Positions 11,604-13,933 of a DNA stretch of 13,933 nucleotides are shown in pieces. This DNA comes from Deltaproteobacteria bacterium (GTDB lineage Bacteria; Myxococcota_A; UBA9160; SZUA-336), in the NCBI GenBank assembly GCA_030673955.1, contig DAOVBF010000003.1, positions 1 through 13,933 of the forward strand. The letters are read 5' to 3'. The notes under the pieces were generated by a model. That model was not told the origin of the DNA. It searched no databases and saw only the letters and a program-made list of their open reading frames with translations. Made by a program: the position numbers and the translations under genes. Position 1 is the stretch's first letter. The number at the start of each line of letters is the position of its first letter.

Positions 11604-11617
11604 CGGGCCGAAGCCCG
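11604..11617 (-). terminator. Hairpin with a UUCG loop just after cysK
   Basis: On the minus strand CGGGC-TTCG-GCCCG directly follows the TAA of cysK. C(UUCG)G is an extra-stable tetraloop. The stem is short and no T-run follows, so it could be a weak terminator or a 3'-end stabiliser that separates cysK from the TetR gene. Confidence 0.4.
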
Positions 11618-12571
11618 TTAGACGTCGTCACTTCCCTCGAAGCGCAGGTCTTCGAAGAGAGCCGTCGAGAGATAGCGCTCCCCGTAGCTCGGCAGGACGA
11701 TGACGATGAGCTTGCCCTCGGCCTCCGCTCGCTTGCCCACCTCCACGCCAGCACAGACCGCCGCACCGGAGGAGATTCCCGACAGTAGGCCTTCTTCCAC
11801 ACCCAGCCGGCGCGCCATCTGGATCGCCTCCTGGCTCGAGACCTGGATCACCTCATCGATCAAGGCCGTGTCGCAGACATCGGGGATAAAGCCCGCGCCG
11901 ATCCCCTGGATCATATGCTTGCCGGGCTTGCCTCCGGAAAGGACCGGGCTCTCCCTGGGCTCCACGGCGATGGACTTGAAGCTCGGCTTGCGCGACTTGA
12001 TGACCTGCGCCACGCCCGTGATGGTGCCTCCGGTCCCCACGCCGGAAACCACGTAATCCACCTGACCATCGGTATCGTTCCAGATCTCTTCGGCTGTGGT
12101 GTTGCGGTGGATCTCCGGGTTGGAGGGATTCTTGAACTGCTGGGGAACAAAGGAGTTTGGAATCCGCGCCGCCAGCTCCTCGGCAGCCTTCAGCGCGCCC
12201 GGCATGCCCTCGGCCGCCGGTGTGAGAACGAGCTTGGCGCCGTAGGCGCGCAGCATGGTGCGGCGCTCCACCGACATGGATTCCGGCATGGTGAGGACGA
12301 GGTCGTACCCCTTCACCGCCGCCACAAGCGCGAGTGCGATCCCGGTGTTCCCGGAAGTGGGCTCGACAAGCACGGTCTTGCCCGGCTGGATGAGACCGTC
12401 GCGCTCGGCGGCGGCAATCATGGAGGCGCCGATCCGGTCCTTGACGCTCGACGCGGGGTTCGAGCCCTCCAGCTTGCACACCAGCTGCGCCCTCACACCA
12501 GTGCTGACGCGGTTCAGCCGCACGAGCGGGGTGTTTCCAATCAGCTGCGTGACATCGTCCCAGATTCTCAT
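11618..12571 (-). CDS. cysK: Cysteine synthase (O-acetylserine sulfhydrylase)
   Basis: A 317-residue PLP enzyme of the cytosol that makes cysteine from O-acetylserine and sulfide. K44 in S-S-V-K-D-R is the PLP Schiff-base lysine. T-S-G-N-T-G (72-77) is the substrate-binding loop, G-T-G-G-T (179-183) grips the PLP phosphate, and S268 in G-I-S-S-G-A contacts the pyridine nitrogen. The length is normal for CysK, and there is no regulatory CBS domain, which argues against cystathionine beta-synthase. GGAGGGAAGG upstream of the ATG at 12571 supports the start. It lies 26 bases after a small unknown gene and is likely part of the lpxD-rnhB transcript. CysM-type enzymes with other sulfur donors cannot be wholly excluded. 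Confidence 0.94.
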   Translation of the reverse strand: MRIWDDVTQLIGNTPLVRLNRVSTGVRAQLVCKLEGSNPASSVKDRIGASMIAAAERDGLIQPGKTVLVEPTSGNTGIALALVAAVKGYDLVLTMPESMSVERRTMLRAYGAKLVLTPAAEGMPGALKAAEELAARIPNSFVPQQFKNPSNPEIHRNTTAEEIWNDTDGQVDYVVSGVGTGGTITGVAQVIKSRKPSFKSIAVEPRESPVLSGGKPGKHMIQGIGAGFIPDVCDTALIDEVIQVSSQEAIQMARRLGVEEGLLSGISSGAAVCAGVEVGKRAEAEGKLIVIVLPSYGERYLSTALFEDLRFEGSDDV

Positions 12572-12597
12572 GCCTGCCTTCCCTCCTGGCTGTGGCC

Positions 12598-12951
12598 TTA
12601 CGATGGTAACACGAGGTTGGTAACGCCTAGGCGCGCTCCGGGAGTGCGGCGCAGCAGATCCGCCCCCAGCTCCGCAACGAGATCCCGGACCGCCTGACTC
12701 CGCTCTGGGTGAGTCATCGGATCGATCCTCACGGTCGCGCCGCCGCGATCATGGGTCGAAACCTTCACGTAAAAGGGCTGCTTTCGGCCTGCCTCCACCA
12801 CGAGCGCCTCGATCAGCAGCGAACGCCTTTCTCGCTCCAGGAAGACGCGGTCTGCCCGCAGCACGTCTTTCCCGCGCCGGAGCAGAATGGGCTCGAAGTC
12901 GCGCGCATAGGCGTGCAGATCCACGGGGCCCTCGAGCACGACGTGGGGCAC
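12598..12951 (-). CDS. Small conserved-looking protein of unknown function, GTG start
   Basis: A 117-residue soluble protein directly after rnhB: the TAG stop of rnhB and the GTG start are one base apart, and GGGAGGT sits 5 bases before the GTG, so the start is well supported. The sequence has mixed strands and helices, many charged residues ([22 protein letters not shown]), no cysteine, no signal peptide and no membrane segment. I do not recognise the family. In many bacteria the gene after rnhB is yraN, a predicted endonuclease-like protein, but I do not see its usual G-E-I-D-L motif, so I do not assign it. A longer open frame in front of the GTG overlaps rnhB and is not used. Followed by cysK after 26 bases. 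Confidence 0.7.
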   Translation of the reverse strand: MPHVVLEGPVDLHAYARDFEPILLRRGKDVLRADRVFLERERRSLLIEALVVEAGRKQPFYVKVSTHDRGGATVRIDPMTHPERSQAVRDLVAELGADLLRRTPGARLGVTNLVLPS

Positions 12952-12952
12952 G

Positions 12953-13750
12953 CTAGACCTCCCGGACCACGTCGGCCGCCGCGGCCACCGGCGCAAAGGA
13001 GTGGCGGTGTACGGGGGTCGGTCCCCTCGCTTCCAGCGCCCGCAGGTGCTGCTTCGTACCGTACCCCGCATTGCTCGCGAAGCCGTAGCCCGGATAGCAG
13101 CGGTCGAGCCCACACATGAGGGCGTCCCGATACACCTTCGCCACGATGGAGGCCGCGGCAATGCAGGCCACCCGGGCATCACCCTCGACCACCGCACGCT
13201 GGGGAATAGCGAGCCCGGGCACCTTGCGCGCGTCGACCAGCAGCATGTCAGCAGGCTGGCTCAGGCCCTCGATGGCGCGCCTCATCGCGAGCAGAGCCGC
13301 ATGGTAGATGTTCAAGCGGTCTATCTCCTCGGGGCTGGCCGACCCCACGGAGACACCGCACGCCACCGCACGGATCTCCGCAGCGAGGCGCTCGCGCGCC
13401 GCGGGGCTGAGCTGCTTCGAGTCGTTCAGCCCCGGAAGCCAGACCCCGTGCGGAAGAACCACCGACGCCGCAACCACGGGGCCAGCCAGCGGTCCCACAC
13501 CCACTTCATCGACCCCCGCAATGTGCTCTACGCCCGCCATGCGCAGGCCGCGTTCGAGCGAGAAGAGCCGGCGGAGGCGCCGCTTCTCGGCGGCGGCCCG
13601 CTTGCGTCGTGCCTCGAGCGTCCGCGCCAGGCTACGCGCGCCGGCGCGGGGATCGTCTCTCAGCTCCTCCAGCAGCGCCTCGCTCACGCGCTCGCCATCG
13701 CGCACATAGCGGCGGCGGATCTCCGCAAGCGGGACGCCCCGAAGCTCCAT
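12953..13750 (-). CDS. rnhB: Ribonuclease HII with a variant G-V-G motif
   Basis: A 265-residue enzyme that cuts RNA in RNA-DNA hybrids and excises single ribonucleotides from DNA. It has an N-terminal helical extension of about 70 residues (L-A-E-I-R-R-R-Y...E-E-L-R-D-D-P-R-A-G), also seen in some other RNase HII proteins. The catalytic carboxylates are present: D81 and E82 in G-V-D-E-V-G, D173 in L-L-V-D-A and D191 in E-G-D-A-R. L-N-D-S-K-Q-L-S and A-A-A-S-I-V-A-K-V-Y-R-D are family-typical. Odd: the D-E-x-G-R-G signature reads D-E-V-G-V-G, with Val85 in place of Arg or Lys. The ATG at 13750, with GAGGG 5 bases upstream, is preferred over a GTG at 13762 that would sit right against its ribosome binding site. 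It follows lpxD by 8 bases. Confidence 0.93.
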   Translation of the reverse strand: MELRGVPLAEIRRRYVRDGERVSEALLEELRDDPRAGARSLARTLEARRKRAAAEKRRLRRLFSLERGLRMAGVEHIAGVDEVGVGPLAGPVVAASVVLPHGVWLPGLNDSKQLSPAARERLAAEIRAVACGVSVGSASPEEIDRLNIYHAALLAMRRAIEGLSQPADMLLVDARKVPGLAIPQRAVVEGDARVACIAAASIVAKVYRDALMCGLDRCYPGYGFASNAGYGTKQHLRALEARGPTPVHRHSFAPVAAAADVVREV

Positions 13751-13758
13751 GTGCGCCC

Positions 13759-13933
13759 TCACTCCTCGGGTCGCATGCCGAGCCGCTCTTCGATGCGTCG
13801 CACCCGTCGCAGCAGGTCGGGTAAACGCTTCCAGGCCGCGCTGACCCGCGCGAAGAGACGCCGATCCATATGGGGTACGCCCACCACCTGCGATCCCGGC
13901 GCCAGGTCTCCGGCGACCGCGGAGGAGCCACCG
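13759..13933 (-). CDS. lpxD: LpxD (UDP-3-O-acylglucosamine N-acyltransferase), C-terminal fragment
   Basis: Only the last 57 codons are in the window; the gene continues beyond base 13933. The fragment begins with the end of a left-handed beta-helix (A-V-A-G-D-L-A-P-G-S-Q-V-V-G-V-P) and then a C-terminal helix (R-L-F-A-R-V-S-A-A-W-K-R-L-P-D-L-L-R-R-V-R-R-I) ending M-R-P-E-E. This join of hexapeptide repeat and helix, with H-M-D-R-R after the V-P, matches the end of LpxD, which adds the second hydroxyacyl chain in lipid A synthesis using acyl-ACP. LpxA has a different C-terminus. It is followed after 8 bases by rnhB; in E. coli fabZ, lpxA and lpxB lie between them. The call rests on a short stretch. 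Confidence 0.7.
   Translation of the reverse strand, partial: GGSSAVAGDLAPGSQVVGVPHMDRRLFARVSAAWKRLPDLLRRVRRIEERLGMRPEE

Noticed and set aside
12952..13197. A longer N-terminus for the small gene after rnhB
   Set aside because: It lies wholly within rnhB in another frame; the GTG at 12951 with its own ribosome binding site is better.
1..13933. CRISPR arrays, tRNA or rRNA genes, transposase or phage genes
   Set aside because: I looked for regular direct repeats with spacers, cloverleaf arms, rRNA stretches and transposase motifs and saw none.

Overview
This is a GC-rich window, densely coding, with no gene-free stretch over about 215 bases. The organism looks like an aerobic Gram-negative bacterium. 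It carries an aa3-type heme-copper oxidase operon, a 3' fragment of lpxD (lipid A synthesis), a secreted protein with a signal peptide, and an ECF sigma/anti-sigma pair. The mix and the protein styles remind me of Deltaproteobacteria in the broad sense (Myxococcota- or Binatota-like), but I cannot fix the phylum from sequence alone. I saw no tRNA, rRNA, CRISPR array or transposase.

Layout. (1) Bases 2-2715, plus strand: the end of a cytochrome oxidase operon, with subunit I (5' truncated), two tandem subunit III genes and a small CxxC membrane protein. (2) Bases 2827-8467, minus strand, in transcription order: a UDP-sugar pyrophosphorylase, polA, an ECF sigma factor, its anti-sigma factor and a secreted protein of unknown function. 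The last three are overlapping or nearly touching. (3) Bases 8536-9263, plus strand: a small two-helix membrane protein overlapping a gamma-glutamylcyclotransferase-like gene. (4) Bases 9432-13933, minus strand, in transcription order: lpxD (3' end), rnhB, a small unknown gene, cysK, a TetR regulator, acpP and a fabH-like gene.

Both convergent junctions (2713-2825 and 9261-9434) are filled by copies, in opposite orientation, of one hairpin-rich dispersed repeat. Each copy begins with TAGGAG and ends with CTCCTA. At three of the four edges the TAG of the repeat end is the stop codon of the flanking gene; at the fourth the gene's own stop lies one base away. The repeat probably acts as a two-way terminator between convergent operons and is the most unusual non-coding structure here.

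Several enzymes depart from their families at key residues. The FabH-like protein has Phe where the catalytic Cys should be, with His and Asn kept. The oxidase subunit I lacks the K-channel Lys and its polar neighbours but keeps all metal ligands and the His-Tyr pair. RNase HII has G-V-G instead of the G-R/K-G signature. DNA polymerase I lacks the motif I carboxylates of its proofreading domain. These are by-eye alignments and should be checked against databases and reads.
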